From Sedimenticola sp. (GTDB lineage Bacteria; Pseudomonadota; Gammaproteobacteria; Chromatiales; Chromatiaceae): a DNA stretch of 10,478 nucleotides. The stretch is from NCBI GenBank assembly GCA_027041035.1, contig JALULB010000183.1, forward strand, positions 1-10,478, in the 5' to 3' direction. The first letter of the stretch is position 1, and every line of letters starts with the position of its first letter. Under the pieces are notes generated by a model. That model did not search any database. It was given only the letters and a program-made list of their open reading frames with translations, and had not been told where the DNA came from. Shown here in pieces: positions 1 through 6,575 of the stretch. The position numbers and the translations under genes were made by a program.

Positions 1-461
1 TCGATTGCCTCTTTCAGCAGGCTGATTTCGTATTTTTCCAGGTCGATCAGCTTGTTGTATTTCTCCGTTACCGCCTGCATCTCTATCGATATGCTTTGCT
101 CCCAGGTGGCGCCGGCGAGGTTGTTCTTGGCGTAGGCCTTCTTCTTTTTCAGCACGGCCAATTCGCCTTGCATCTGACGCCGGTAGCGCCGGATCTTCTT
201 CTGGTGGTTGGCGATTTTGTGTTGCTTGCGTTCGATTTCACGCTGCGCCAGAAAACGCCGCTCCGATGGCCGGGTGAACCCGCTTTTCTTTTTGCTCATA
301 CCGGCGGTCGGGCTGTGTGTTTTTACGCTGACCGTCTCGCCGCCATTGGCGCACGGAGACGACTGATACAGCGTGATGCCGTCCGTCTTGCATTTGTAGA
401 TGCCGGCGTGCGCAGGCGCCGACGTGATCACCCAGAGCGCGCAAATAAGGGTCGCCTTCAC
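1..461 (-). CDS. Secreted DUF4124-like protein with lysine-rich coiled coil (3' end cut)
   Basis: Translation from GTG at 461 gives at least 153 residues with no stop before the window edge. Residues 1-19 form a signal peptide ending in PAHA, and the mature protein begins GIYKCKTDGITLYQSSPC, which is the DUF4124 signature found in many exported proteobacterial proteins of unknown function; its two cysteines (K-C-K and S-P-C) suggest a disulphide in the periplasm. After residue about 55 the chain becomes strongly basic and helical (KKIRRYRRQ, LKKKKAYAKNN), probably a coiled coil. The GTG start overlaps the stop of the upstream gene as GTGA, so translation is probably coupled. The start is supported by this overlap and by the signal peptide. 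The function is unknown. Confidence 0.72.
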   Translation of the reverse strand, partial: MKATLICALWVITSAPAHAGIYKCKTDGITLYQSSPCANGGETVSVKTHSPTAGMSKKKSGFTRPSERRFLAQREIERKQHKIANHQKKIRRYRRQMQGELAVLKKKKAYAKNNLAGATWEQSISIEMQAVTEKYNKLIDLEKYEISLLKEAI

Positions 462-730
462 CGGATTGCCCTGCGTTTTCTTTTCCCCCTACGACCGTTG
501 TCCAGGCTGGCCACGCTGCTTTTGCAGTGAGGGCAGATTTTGGCTTTCTTTTTAATCCATTCCGCGCAATGCGGACATTGCCGCCGGTCGCCGCTGACAA
601 AGTACATCAGCACCGCCAGCGGCCCCAGCAGCAACCCGCCGATGACGCCGCCGGCCGTGCCGAAGCCCCGCCGGTTGGCCGCCGATACGCCGATCAGCGC
701 GCCGAACAATGCCCAAGGAATCCACCACAT
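458..730 (-). CDS. Small membrane protein with C-terminal zinc ribbon
   Basis: This 90-residue protein has a glycine-rich hydrophobic N-terminal half (residues about 4-46, likely two transmembrane helices with GALIG and GGVIGGLLLG packing motifs) and a C-terminal zinc ribbon, CPHC at 52-55 and CPHC at 66-69, joined by EWIKKKAKI. It ends in a very basic tail (RRGKRKRR). This resembles short 'zinc ribbon domain-containing' membrane proteins of proteobacteria whose role is unknown. I chose the ATG at 730 because GGGGGAAAAGG lies just upstream; an in-frame TTG at 745 would lie inside that ribosome-binding site. It is the first gene of a two-gene minus-strand unit, overlapping the DUF4124-like gene by 4 bases, and is divergent from the phage early operon. 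It could be a prophage cargo gene or a host gene. Confidence 0.7.
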   Translation of the reverse strand: MWWIPWALFGALIGVSAANRRGFGTAGGVIGGLLLGPLAVLMYFVSGDRRQCPHCAEWIKKKAKICPHCKSSVASLDNGRRGKRKRRAIR

Positions 731-853
731 AACCTTTTCCCCCAAACCGATCCGTATTCGTCAGATATACCCGATCGCCGCGCGCTTGTCTGTAGGCATT
801 TTCTTACATTGTCCCCGTTTCGTATCGCGCACTTGTAGCGCTCTGGAGAAAAG

Positions 854-891
854 TTAGCTTTGCTATTGACACGGAAGGTTAGCAAGGCTAA
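854..891. promoter_or_regulatory. Paired operator-like inverted repeats over the early promoter
   Basis: TTAGC-TTT-GCTAT (854-866) and TTAGC-AAG-GCTAA (879-891) share the same half-sites and the same 3-base centre; the second is perfect and the first has one mismatch. Their centres are 25 bases apart. The first touches the -35 box and the second covers the spacer and the start of the -10 box. This is the arrangement expected for a dimeric phage repressor or Cro-type protein that switches off the early promoter, and it could also affect the divergent minus-strand genes. The binding protein is not in the window as far as I can tell. Confidence 0.6.
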
Positions 892-894
892 TCT
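866..894 (+). promoter_or_regulatory. Sigma-70 promoter of the rightward early operon
   Basis: TTGACA at 866-871 is a perfect -35 box, and TAATCT at 889-894 is a fair -10 box after a 17-base spacer. Transcription would begin near 901, about 38 bases before the first start codon at 939. No other promoter of this quality is visible ahead of the genes that follow without large gaps, so it probably drives the early operon. Both boxes overlap the inverted repeats at 854-866 and 879-891. Confidence 0.7.
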
Positions 895-938
895 TGCTTT
901 CACGCCGCCACCGAGGCGGGAGCAACCGGAGAAAGACC

Positions 939-1145
939 ATGATCACTTTTCACCCGAACTTCAGCGTCGCCGAGGTCGCGCGGGCGGCCCGGCAGATCGA
1001 TGCCCATCTGGTACAGGACGGGCGCGGCAATATCGTTGTCACGCCGGGAGCCGATCGGCATACCAATGCCAATGTGGTGCGGATGCCGCGCCATAAGGGC
1101 CAGATCATGCACGCCGATCTGCCCACCGGTCCGGATGCAGCGTAA
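939..1145 (+). CDS. Small phage early protein, unknown function
   Basis: This 68-residue protein starts at ATG 939 behind GGAGAAAG and is the first gene after the early promoter. The N-terminal part (SVAEVARAARQIDAHL, residues 9-24) looks like one amphipathic helix, followed by a short beta-like segment (GNIVVTPG) and a basic stretch (RMPRHKGQ). No family is recognised. An upstream in-frame ATG at 894 lies within the promoter and has no ribosome-binding site, so I did not use it. As the first gene of the early transcript it could be a regulator or host-takeover protein, but nothing in the sequence shows this. Confidence 0.65.
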   Translation: MITFHPNFSVAEVARAARQIDAHLVQDGRGNIVVTPGADRHTNANVVRMPRHKGQIMHADLPTGPDAA

Positions 1146-1182
1146 GTAGATCGATTAACCAATAATCCAGGAGTCACCCATC

Positions 1183-1569
1183 ATGACCATCGAACAACTG
1201 AGAAAACGACTGAGCGTTGTCAAGGCAACCGAAGAAGCCGCGAAGAAGGAGCGGCTGACGATCGAGAGAGAGATTATCGGCCTCTTGGCCGACGAGCTGA
1301 AAGAACAGGGAACAACCAATATCCACGGGCTGAAGATCGTCACCGGCTACACCCGCAAGTGGGATCAGGCTGAATTGCAGGGCCTGGTCGAGCGGGGCAT
1401 CCCGCCAAAGCTGTTCCCGTTCAAGGTCGAGTACAAGGAAGACAAGAAGATGTCCGACTACCTGGCCAACAACGAACCGGATGTATGGGAAAAGATCGCC
1501 AAGGCGCTGACACTGACGCCGCGTAAGCCTTCTGTGTCCATCGCGGAACAGAAGCAGGAGGCGGCGTAA
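1183..1569 (+). CDS. Phage early protein with N-terminal coiled coil, upstream of recombination ATPase
   Basis: The protein has 128 residues. Residues 1-45 are highly charged and helical (KRLSVVKATEEAAKKERL), a likely coiled coil. The second half holds a basic, aromatic segment (IVTGYTRKWDQ) followed by GIPPKLFPFKVEYKEDKK, a pattern I associate with small phage proteins encoded just before Sak4-type ATPases; their function is not established. The start at 1183 has AGGAG at 1169-1173. The stop TAA shares its last A with the ATG of the ATPase gene (TAATG), so the two are translationally coupled, which suggests a partner or accessory role in the recombination module. That role is inference from position only. 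Confidence 0.75.
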   Translation: MTIEQLRKRLSVVKATEEAAKKERLTIEREIIGLLADELKEQGTTNIHGLKIVTGYTRKWDQAELQGLVERGIPPKLFPFKVEYKEDKKMSDYLANNEPDVWEKIAKALTLTPRKPSVSIAEQKQEAA

Positions 1570-2372
1570 TGGCGATATCACTGAAATCCCTGAGCAAGCC
1601 GGTAGCGCGCCCGATCATCGCCACCATCGTGGGCGAGGGCGGTATCGGCAAGACCACGCTGGCATCTGTCTTCGCGCATCCGACGGCGTTCATTCGCACG
1701 GAAGACGGCACGCAATCGCTGGCCGGCCGCGATGATATCGCACTGTTCCCGGTAGCCAAGACCAGTGATCAGGTGCTGGAGGCAATCGCAACGTTGCGCG
1801 GTAACGACCATCCGTTCAAGACCGTGGTGATCGACTCAGTGACGCAGCTCAATACGATTATTGAGCATGAGATCGTGGCGGCTGATGGCAAGGCGCAGAG
1901 CATCAACCAGGCCGCCGGTGGATATGGCGCCGGCTATTCTGCCGCCGCTGAGCGGCATCGGCAGATTCGCGAGGCCATGGGCGATCTGTCCGAGGCCAAA
2001 GGCATGCATGCGATTTTCATCGCGCATTCTGACGTCGAAACCATCGATCTGCCGGATCAGGATCCTTATCAGAGGTACACCATCCGGATGCACAAAAAGT
2101 CGGTAGCGCACTATTCTGACAACGTGGATTTGGTTGCCTATATCAAACTCAAGACCTTTGTGCGCGGCGATTCTGAGCGCAAGAAAGCGATCAGCACGGG
2201 AGAGCGCATTATTACCTGCTACCCGATCGCGAACCACATCAGCAAGAACCGTTTCGGTATATCGGTCGATCTGCCGTTCGAGTTGGGCAGCAACCCATTT
2301 TCGCCCTATATCCCCCAACTCAATCAAACGCCAACAGAGCCTGAACAAGCCACCGAAGGAGAAACCTCATGA
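1569..2372 (+). CDS. Sak4-like single-strand annealing/recombination ATPase (AAA_24, RecA-like fold)
   Basis: This 267-residue protein is an ATP-binding phage recombination protein. The Walker A loop GEGGIGKTT is at residues 22-30, and the Walker B strand is TVVIDSV with the aspartate at 89. A central ESSENTIALLY RecA-like region follows, with an FIAHSDVE strand near residue 157 that fits the sensor position, and then beta-rich C-terminal sequence. Length and motifs match the phage AAA_24/Sak4 group, which binds single-stranded DNA and helps strand annealing during phage recombination and replication, usually together with a phage SSB. The next gene is exactly such an SSB-like protein, overlapping by 4 bases (ATGA). 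The start ATG at 1569 overlaps the previous stop and no better start is near. The C-terminal 15 residues (PTEPEQATEGETS) look disordered. Confidence 0.85.
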   Translation: MAISLKSLSKPVARPIIATIVGEGGIGKTTLASVFAHPTAFIRTEDGTQSLAGRDDIALFPVAKTSDQVLEAIATLRGNDHPFKTVVIDSVTQLNTIIEHEIVAADGKAQSINQAAGGYGAGYSAAAERHRQIREAMGDLSEAKGMHAIFIAHSDVETIDLPDQDPYQRYTIRMHKKSVAHYSDNVDLVAYIKLKTFVRGDSERKKAISTGERIITCYPIANHISKNRFGISVDLPFELGSNPFSPYIPQLNQTPTEPEQATEGETS

Positions 2373-2911
2373 GTGCATTGAATTTTGACGCGACGACCGT
2401 CGAGCCTGTCGACGATTTCTCGCCGATTCCAGCCGGCGAGTACATCGCGGCCATCATCGACTCGGAAATGAAAGCGACCAAGAATGGCCAGGGACAGTAT
2501 CTGCAGCTCATGCTCCAAGTCCTGGAAGGCGACTATAAAGGCCGCATGGTCTGGGATCGACTCAACCTGGTAAACCAGAATCAAACCGCGGTAGAGATCG
2601 CCAAGCGCACGCTATCGGCCATTTGTCACGCGGCGGGGAAGCTTCAAGTGCAGGATAGCGCTGAGTTGCATGATATCCCCATGGTGGTGCGTGTAAGCGT
2701 ACGCCCTGCCGATGGCCAGTACGACGCCAGCAACGAGGTCAAAGCGTACAAGGCCATGCAGCAGAGCACCCCGCAGCAGGCACAGCCTGCGCAGCCATTC
2801 CAGCCACAACAGCAAACTCCTCAGCAGGCACAGCCGACACAGGGCTTTCAGGGGCAACAACCTGCGCAGCCACAACAGCAGGGCATTGGCTCTGACGATG
2901 TCCCCTGGTAA
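2369..2911 (+). CDS. DUF669-type phage SSB-like protein with acidic C-terminal tip
   Basis: The protein has 180 residues. Residues about 1-125 form the conserved DUF669 domain (PIPAGEYIAAIIDSEMK at the start, GDYKGRMVWDRLNL in the middle), a family found beside phage ATPases and nucleases and thought to bind single-stranded DNA. Residues about 128-172 are an extreme glutamine/proline/alanine linker (repeats of QQAQP and PQQQ). The protein ends GSDDVPW, which imitates the acidic-aromatic tip of bacterial SSB that docks partner proteins. So both architecture and neighbours point to a phage single-strand binding protein working with the Sak4-like ATPase, nuclease and helicase. Start and stop both overlap neighbours (ATGA at the front, TAATG at the end), which shows tight coupling. 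The linker DNA is repetitive (cagcag/caacag) and may vary in length. Confidence 0.82.
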   Translation: MSALNFDATTVEPVDDFSPIPAGEYIAAIIDSEMKATKNGQGQYLQLMLQVLEGDYKGRMVWDRLNLVNQNQTAVEIAKRTLSAICHAAGKLQVQDSAELHDIPMVVRVSVRPADGQYDASNEVKAYKAMQQSTPQQAQPAQPFQPQQQTPQQAQPTQGFQGQQPAQPQQQGIGSDDVPW

Positions 2912-4122
2912 TGGCTGCGCTACCTGAAATACATCAGGACCCAACCCTGGAGGCGGTGCACTCCGCTTACCAGGAGCGGGCCGCCATGGAGTCGGACCGT
3001 CCGTATCTCGGCATGTCCGGCATCGGCCACCCATGCCTGCGTAAGCATTGGCACGACTTCCGCTGGTGTTCCGAGCAGGCTTGGGAGGCCGCCACCCTAT
3101 ACCGCTTTGACGATGGCCACCGCAGCGAGGACATCATGGCCGAGCGCCTGCGCCTGGTGGACGGCATCGAACTGCGGACGCTTGACCCGGCAACGGGGCG
3201 GCAGATCGGGTTCAGCGATCATGGCGGACACTTCCGTGGGCATGCGGATGGCATTGTTCGCGGTTTGCGCCAGGCACCGCGCGCACCACATATCTGGGAG
3301 CACAAGTGCGTCAACGAGGCCAAGTTTCGCAAGTTGATCAAGCTCATCGAGGAGCGTGGAGAGAAGCGCGCCCTGGATGCCTGGGACAACACCTATTACG
3401 TCCAGGGGCAGCTGTACATGCACTACAGCGGGTTGAAACGTCATTACCTGACCTGCGCCACGCCGGGCACTCGAGACGTGACCAGCGTGCGTACCAATTA
3501 CAGTAGCGATGCAGCCTGGACGCACATTGAGCGTGCCGGGCGCGTCATTCAGGCTGGCACGCCGCCGGAGCGCGTCAGCGATGACTCAAGCTTCTGGCTG
3601 TGCAAGTGGTGCCATCACGCCGAACTCTGTCATGGCGACCGGGTGGCCAGGGTGAATTGCCGCACTTGCCTGCATTCCACGCCTGTCACTGATGGGCGGC
3701 AGGACGGCACTTGGCGCTGCGAGAAGCTGCGCCGTGATCTGCCTGTGGAAGTCCAGCGCAAGTCGGGATGCGATCAGCGGCCATGTCCTCATCACCGATT
3801 CATATCGCAACTAGTACCGTTTGCAGAAGTGCAGGACGCCAGCGCGGAAGACAACTGGGTCGAGTATCGCAACAAGTCAGACGACAGGCTATTTGCCAAC
3901 GGCTCAGGAGACTTGCAGCACACCAGCCTGGATATTCAGCGAGGAGGGAAATTAATAACGGACGAGTGGCTGGCCGAGGTAAAAAAGCCTTTGGCGGATG
4001 CTTCGTCGACATCCGCGAGGAGCCAGCACAATTTGTCTATCCCATGGTCCGATGCAGCGAATGCCGGTACTTCCTGGTTGACGCAGTTGGGTCAGGATCA
4101 GGCATCGGACAATGCAAAATAA
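2911..4122 (+). CDS. Cas4/RecB-like PD-(D/E)XK phage exonuclease with Fe-S and zinc cysteine clusters (zero-frame product)
   Basis: The zero-frame product has 403 residues. The nuclease core is visible as HADG with D113 and WEHK with E130 and K132, the D...ExK signature. Cysteines C42 and C231, C234, C240 (CKWCHHAELC) have the split layout of the 4Fe-4S cluster in Cas4 and AddB nucleases. A second cysteine group, C250, C253, C270, C287, C292 with H294/H295, is a zinc-like module seen in phage nucleases of this type. It probably resects DNA ends for the upstream annealing ATPase and SSB. After K359 (base 3987) the reading frame looks unnatural, while the -1 frame holds GC-biased codons and a conserved-looking cysteine motif; a frameshift signal lies exactly there. 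The last 44 zero-frame residues (from PLADAS to SDNAK) are therefore suspect or an alternative tail. The zero-frame stop TAA touches the helicase ATG. Confidence 0.8.
   Translation: MAALPEIHQDPTLEAVHSAYQERAAMESDRPYLGMSGIGHPCLRKHWHDFRWCSEQAWEAATLYRFDDGHRSEDIMAERLRLVDGIELRTLDPATGRQIGFSDHGGHFRGHADGIVRGLRQAPRAPHIWEHKCVNEAKFRKLIKLIEERGEKRALDAWDNTYYVQGQLYMHYSGLKRHYLTCATPGTRDVTSVRTNYSSDAAWTHIERAGRVIQAGTPPERVSDDSSFWLCKWCHHAELCHGDRVARVNCRTCLHSTPVTDGRQDGTWRCEKLRRDLPVEVQRKSGCDQRPCPHHRFISQLVPFAEVQDASAEDNWVEYRNKSDDRLFANGSGDLQHTSLDIQRGGKLITDEWLAEVKKPLADASSTSARSQHNLSIPWSDAANAGTSWLTQLGQDQASDNAK
3981..4016 (+). promoter_or_regulatory. Putative -1 programmed ribosomal frameshift signal
   Basis: The heptamer A AAA AAG occupies 3981-3987 and is in the correct phase: the zero frame reads gtA-AAA-AAG. 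This is the dnaX-type slippery site. After a 6-base spacer comes a perfect 7-bp stem, GCGGATG at 3994-4000 with CATCCGC at 4010-4016 and a 9-base loop. Slippage by -1 would continue at GCC (3987) in the open -1 frame to 4232. The alternative is a true one-base loss from a run of seven A's, by mutation or sequencing error, which would restore the same fusion. Confidence 0.55.
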
Positions 4123-4232
4123 ATGGATATAGCAATGGCGCAATCCCCCCGTTATACCCAAGAGCAAGAAGGTTTTGCGCAGATTTCGAGCCGTTACACA
4201 CTACGGCCGTATCAACAGGCCGCGATCGATGA
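3987..4232 (+). CDS. -1 frame C-terminal extension of the nuclease, small four-cysteine domain
   Basis: Read from GCC at 3987, this frame adds 81 residues to the first 359 of the nuclease (440 in total). It starts AFGGCFVDIREEP, which follows the zero-frame DEWLAEVKK smoothly. It then contains CSEC (C382, C385), GIGQC (C402) and the stretch PPLYPRARRFC (C423), spaced C-x2-C-x16-C-x20-C. That pattern, with the LYP...R.C block, matches small zinc-binding domains I recognise from phage and plasmid proteins. The first 20 codons mostly end in C or G, like neighbouring genes, whereas the zero frame does not. The final 12 residues overlap the conserved part of the helicase and look less constrained. 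A free-standing gene starting at ATG 4044 is possible but lacks a convincing ribosome-binding site. Confidence 0.5.
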   Translation, partial: AFGGCFVDIREEPAQFVYPMVRCSECRYFLVDAVGSGSGIGQCKINGYSNGAIPPLYPRARRFCADFEPLHTTAVSTGRDR

Positions 4233-5817
4233 AACGATTGCCTGGATGCGCGAGCATGACGGTAATCCGATCATGTGGCTGCCGACGGCCAGCGGAAAGA
4301 GCATCCTGGTTGCCGAGCTTTGCAGATTGTCTGTCCAGCATGGGCGGCGCGTGTTGATGATCGTGCCGTCCAAGGAGCTGGCCGAGCAAAATCACGAGAA
4401 GATCGCCGCCTTGGCTGGTAGTGATCGGGTTGGCGTCCTGTCCGCATCCATGGGACGTAAAGACGACCCGCTTGGGTTCAATCTGTTGGTGGCCACCATC
4501 GGCACCGTGGCGCGCATGGAACCCGGCAACCTGGGGTATATCGGTCTTGTGATCATCGATGAATGCCACCTGGTCAATCCCAAGAGCGCCGGCATGTACC
4601 GCAAGCTGATTGACGGGCTGATGCGGTTCAATCGGCGCCTGCGGGTGATCGGCCTGACCGCCACGCCTTATCGTGGTAACGGCATCTGGTTGCACACAGG
4701 CGATGAGCGACTGTTCCACGGTATTGCTACGCAGATCAAGATGCAGACCCTGCTCGATGCCGGATACCTGTCGCCCCTGGTCTCTGCCAGGGTCCCGGCA
4801 AAGATGAAGGCGGATGGAGTTCGCATCGACAGCAAAACGGGTGATTTTGCCGTCAACGAACTGGCCGCTGCTATCGACAAGCAGCACCTTGTGCAAGCCG
4901 CCTGTCGTGAACTGGTCGAACTCGGGCGCGACCGGCAGAAGTGGATGCTCTTTTGCGTCACCATTCAGCATGCCGAGCATGTGCGTGATGTACTCAGATT
5001 TCTCGGCGTGAATGCCGTACTGGTGACCGGTAACACGCCAAAGCGTCAGCGGGAGCAATCCATCGCGCTGTTTCGATCCGGCAGCTACCGGGCCATCGTC
5101 AACGTGGCAGCACTGACTACCGGATTCGATGTGCCAGAGATTGATCTGATCGCCCTGCTGCGCAATACCCGATCACCGGTGCTCTACACGCAAATTGCCG
5201 GTCGCGGCATGCGCATCGCCAACGGGAAGCGAAACTGTCTCTGGTGCGATTTCACGGATAGCACAGCCGTGCTTGGACCTGTTGATCTAATCGTTGGCCG
5301 GAATCCATCAAAAAATAAACGGACAGCGATGACAGCACTGCTGCGCCGCTGCTCGGAATGCGGTGAACCAATCAATCGCGCCTTCAGCGAGTGTCCGATA
5401 TGCGGCCAGCTAGTACCGGAAGAAGAGCGTGAGATGGTGAATCATGCCGAAACTGTCATCGAGGCTGAGGTGCTCTCATCCGGCGAGTCGGGATCGAAGT
5501 TCAACTCATACTCCGTGGATCGCGTTAGTTATCACGAGCATCACAAGCGCGGTGATTCGCAGGCCAAGCCATCCATGCGCGTGGATTATCACTGCGGTCT
5601 GCATACCTTCAGTGAATGGGTATGCATTGAGCACAGCGGGCGCGCAAAAGCAAAGGCCATCGGGTGGTGGCGGTTCCATATTCCAGATGATGAGGCCATT
5701 CCGAATAACGTTGCCGCAGCAATTAAAACGGCATCCGCACGAGCACTAAAGCCAACAAAGATCTCTGTTGATGAAATAGGTAAATACCCACTCATTGTAG
5801 TAAAGAGCTATGAATGA
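4123..5817 (+). CDS. Superfamily II DEAD/DEAH-type DNA helicase with zinc ribbon
   Basis: This 564-residue protein has all main SF2 motifs: the Q-like entry LRPYQQAA near residue 27, motif I PTASGKS (54-60), motif II DECH (146-149), motif III TAT (179-181) and motif VI QIAGRGMR (357-364). A zinc ribbon follows with C410, C413, C424 and C427. Roughly the last 90 residues form another domain (HEHHKRGDSQ, WWRFHIPDDE) that I recognise only as typical of phage helicases of this class. It is related to the Res-subunit/RadD-like group and probably unwinds or remodels DNA for phage replication and recombination. ATG 4123 abuts the zero-frame stop of the nuclease (TAAATG); ATG 4135 is an alternative start. 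No clear ribosome-binding site is seen, so reinitiation after the nuclease stop is likely. Confidence 0.88.
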   Translation: MDIAMAQSPRYTQEQEGFAQISSRYTLRPYQQAAIDETIAWMREHDGNPIMWLPTASGKSILVAELCRLSVQHGRRVLMIVPSKELAEQNHEKIAALAGSDRVGVLSASMGRKDDPLGFNLLVATIGTVARMEPGNLGYIGLVIIDECHLVNPKSAGMYRKLIDGLMRFNRRLRVIGLTATPYRGNGIWLHTGDERLFHGIATQIKMQTLLDAGYLSPLVSARVPAKMKADGVRIDSKTGDFAVNELAAAIDKQHLVQAACRELVELGRDRQKWMLFCVTIQHAEHVRDVLRFLGVNAVLVTGNTPKRQREQSIALFRSGSYRAIVNVAALTTGFDVPEIDLIALLRNTRSPVLYTQIAGRGMRIANGKRNCLWCDFTDSTAVLGPVDLIVGRNPSKNKRTAMTALLRRCSECGEPINRAFSECPICGQLVPEEEREMVNHAETVIEAEVLSSGESGSKFNSYSVDRVSYHEHHKRGDSQAKPSMRVDYHCGLHTFSEWVCIEHSGRAKAKAIGWWRFHIPDDEAIPNNVAAAIKTASARALKPTKISVDEIGKYPLIVVKSYE

Positions 5818-5839
5818 AAATCTTACCCAAGGTGAACAA

Positions 5840-6127
5840 ATGACTGAACCAAAAACACTCGAAGACGCGCTGCATATCGCTGAGACCGCGCTCAGCGACC
5901 ACGTGCCGGACTACACCGGGGGCATGATCATCGTGTTCCATGCTGGCGGTACGGCCACCGGCGTGAGCGGCCGCGTGCTGCCGCGCACACTTTTCGCGGC
6001 AATGTCTCAAGTGCTCACAGAAGTATGCGCGCAGACCGGATTCCCGCTAGAAGAGGGTATGAGGCTGTTCAACGCACTGCTTCTGCGCGCCGAGCGCAAT
6101 TCGACGCCAACATCAACCCAGCATTGA
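5840..6127 (+). CDS. Small phage protein, unknown function
   Basis: Starting at ATG 5840 behind AAGGTGA, this is a 95-residue acidic protein. The N-terminal helix (TLEDALHIAETALSDHV) leads into a short hydrophobic strand (GGMIIVFHAGG), then a helical C-terminal half (TLFAAMSQVLTEVC and EEGMRLFNALLLRAE). No catalytic motif or known family is recognised. An in-frame ATG at 5810 overlaps the end of the helicase gene and would add ten residues, but its ribosome-binding site is weaker. The gene belongs to the rightward operon and comes directly after the helicase. Confidence 0.65.
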   Translation: MTEPKTLEDALHIAETALSDHVPDYTGGMIIVFHAGGTATGVSGRVLPRTLFAAMSQVLTEVCAQTGFPLEEGMRLFNALLLRAERNSTPTSTQH

Positions 6128-6145
6128 TCACACCAGGAGACAGTC

Positions 6146-6481
6146 ATGACCGAGAGAAATCAACACGTGGACGCCGTCACCAGCCGGATTGCCGAAATGC
6201 AACGCGGGGCGCTGGTTCGCGCGCAAGGGCAGTTGCGGGCAGCGCCGGGCCGCACCGCCGAACTGGTCGCCCTGTTCACAGAGGACAAGGTGGAGGTATT
6301 GATCGAGGGTTCCCCTGACCCTCAGATGCTGATGGACGTGTTTGGTCGCATCGCCGTTGGCGTCAGTCGGGCGCTGGAGATAGAGACATCGCATCTGCGC
6401 GCCATGTTCGATGACGCGATTTCAGCGGAATGGCAGCGCACCGCCAACGAACAGGAGAACGAGCAATATGGGAAACGATAA
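6146..6481 (+). CDS. Small helical phage protein, unknown function
   Basis: This 111-residue protein starts at ATG 6146 with AGGAGA upstream. It is mostly helical and charged. A short strand near residue 49 (KVEVLIEG) precedes two long helices (MLMDVFGRIAVGVSRALEI and LRAMFDDAISAEWQRTANEQ). I do not recognise a family. It is the last phage operon gene of normal composition before the cassette-like region. Its final codons overlap the ATG of the 35-residue ORF at 6468. Confidence 0.65.
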   Translation: MTERNQHVDAVTSRIAEMQRGALVRAQGQLRAAPGRTAELVALFTEDKVEVLIEGSPDPQMLMDVFGRIAVGVSRALEIETSHLRAMFDDAISAEWQRTANEQENEQYGKR

Positions 6482-6575
6482 AGATACAGAGGGTAATCCA
6501 GTATTTGAAAAGGCTCTGGATGAGGAGTCTTTTGCTCATGCAATTGGCCATGTGAAGCAGATATTTTCTTCATGA
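6468..6575 (+). CDS. 35-residue ORF at the left edge of the cassette array
   Basis: ATG 6468 has AGGAG at 6452-6456 and overlaps the end of the previous gene by 14 bases in another frame. The product is an acidic 35-residue peptide (MGNDKDTEGNPVFEKALDEE at the start, HVKQIFSS at the end). Its TGA at 6573-6575 lies inside the R''-like box of the first attC-like site, just as the stops of the downstream cassette ORFs lie in or near theirs. It may be a genuine small protein, or what is left of a longer phage gene cut by cassette insertion. Confidence 0.5.
   Translation: MGNDKDTEGNPVFEKALDEESFAHAIGHVKQIFSS

Noticed and set aside
238..600. Minus-strand open frame of 120 codons
   Set aside because: It overlaps the signal-peptide and zinc-ribbon genes in another frame, and its translation shows no protein-like pattern.
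3942..3951. Strong Shine-Dalgarno AGGAGGG with a possible ATT start for a separate cysteine-rich gene
   Set aside because: The spacing to ATT 3951 is only two bases and no ATG, GTG or TTG follows at a suitable distance in the -1 frame. It may still pause ribosomes, but at 32 bases before the slippery site it is too far to be a usual frameshift stimulator.
3768..4043. Upstream part of the -1 frame before the slippery site, read as an independent gene from ATG 3768
   Set aside because: Before 3981 this frame is arginine/serine-rich shadow translation of the nuclease, with no motif and no ribosome-binding site. Only the part after 3987 looks coding.
4201..5058. Long minus-strand open frame opposite the helicase (285 codons)
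   Set aside because: It is antisense to clear helicase motifs; long antisense frames are common in GC-rich genes, and no start signal is seen.
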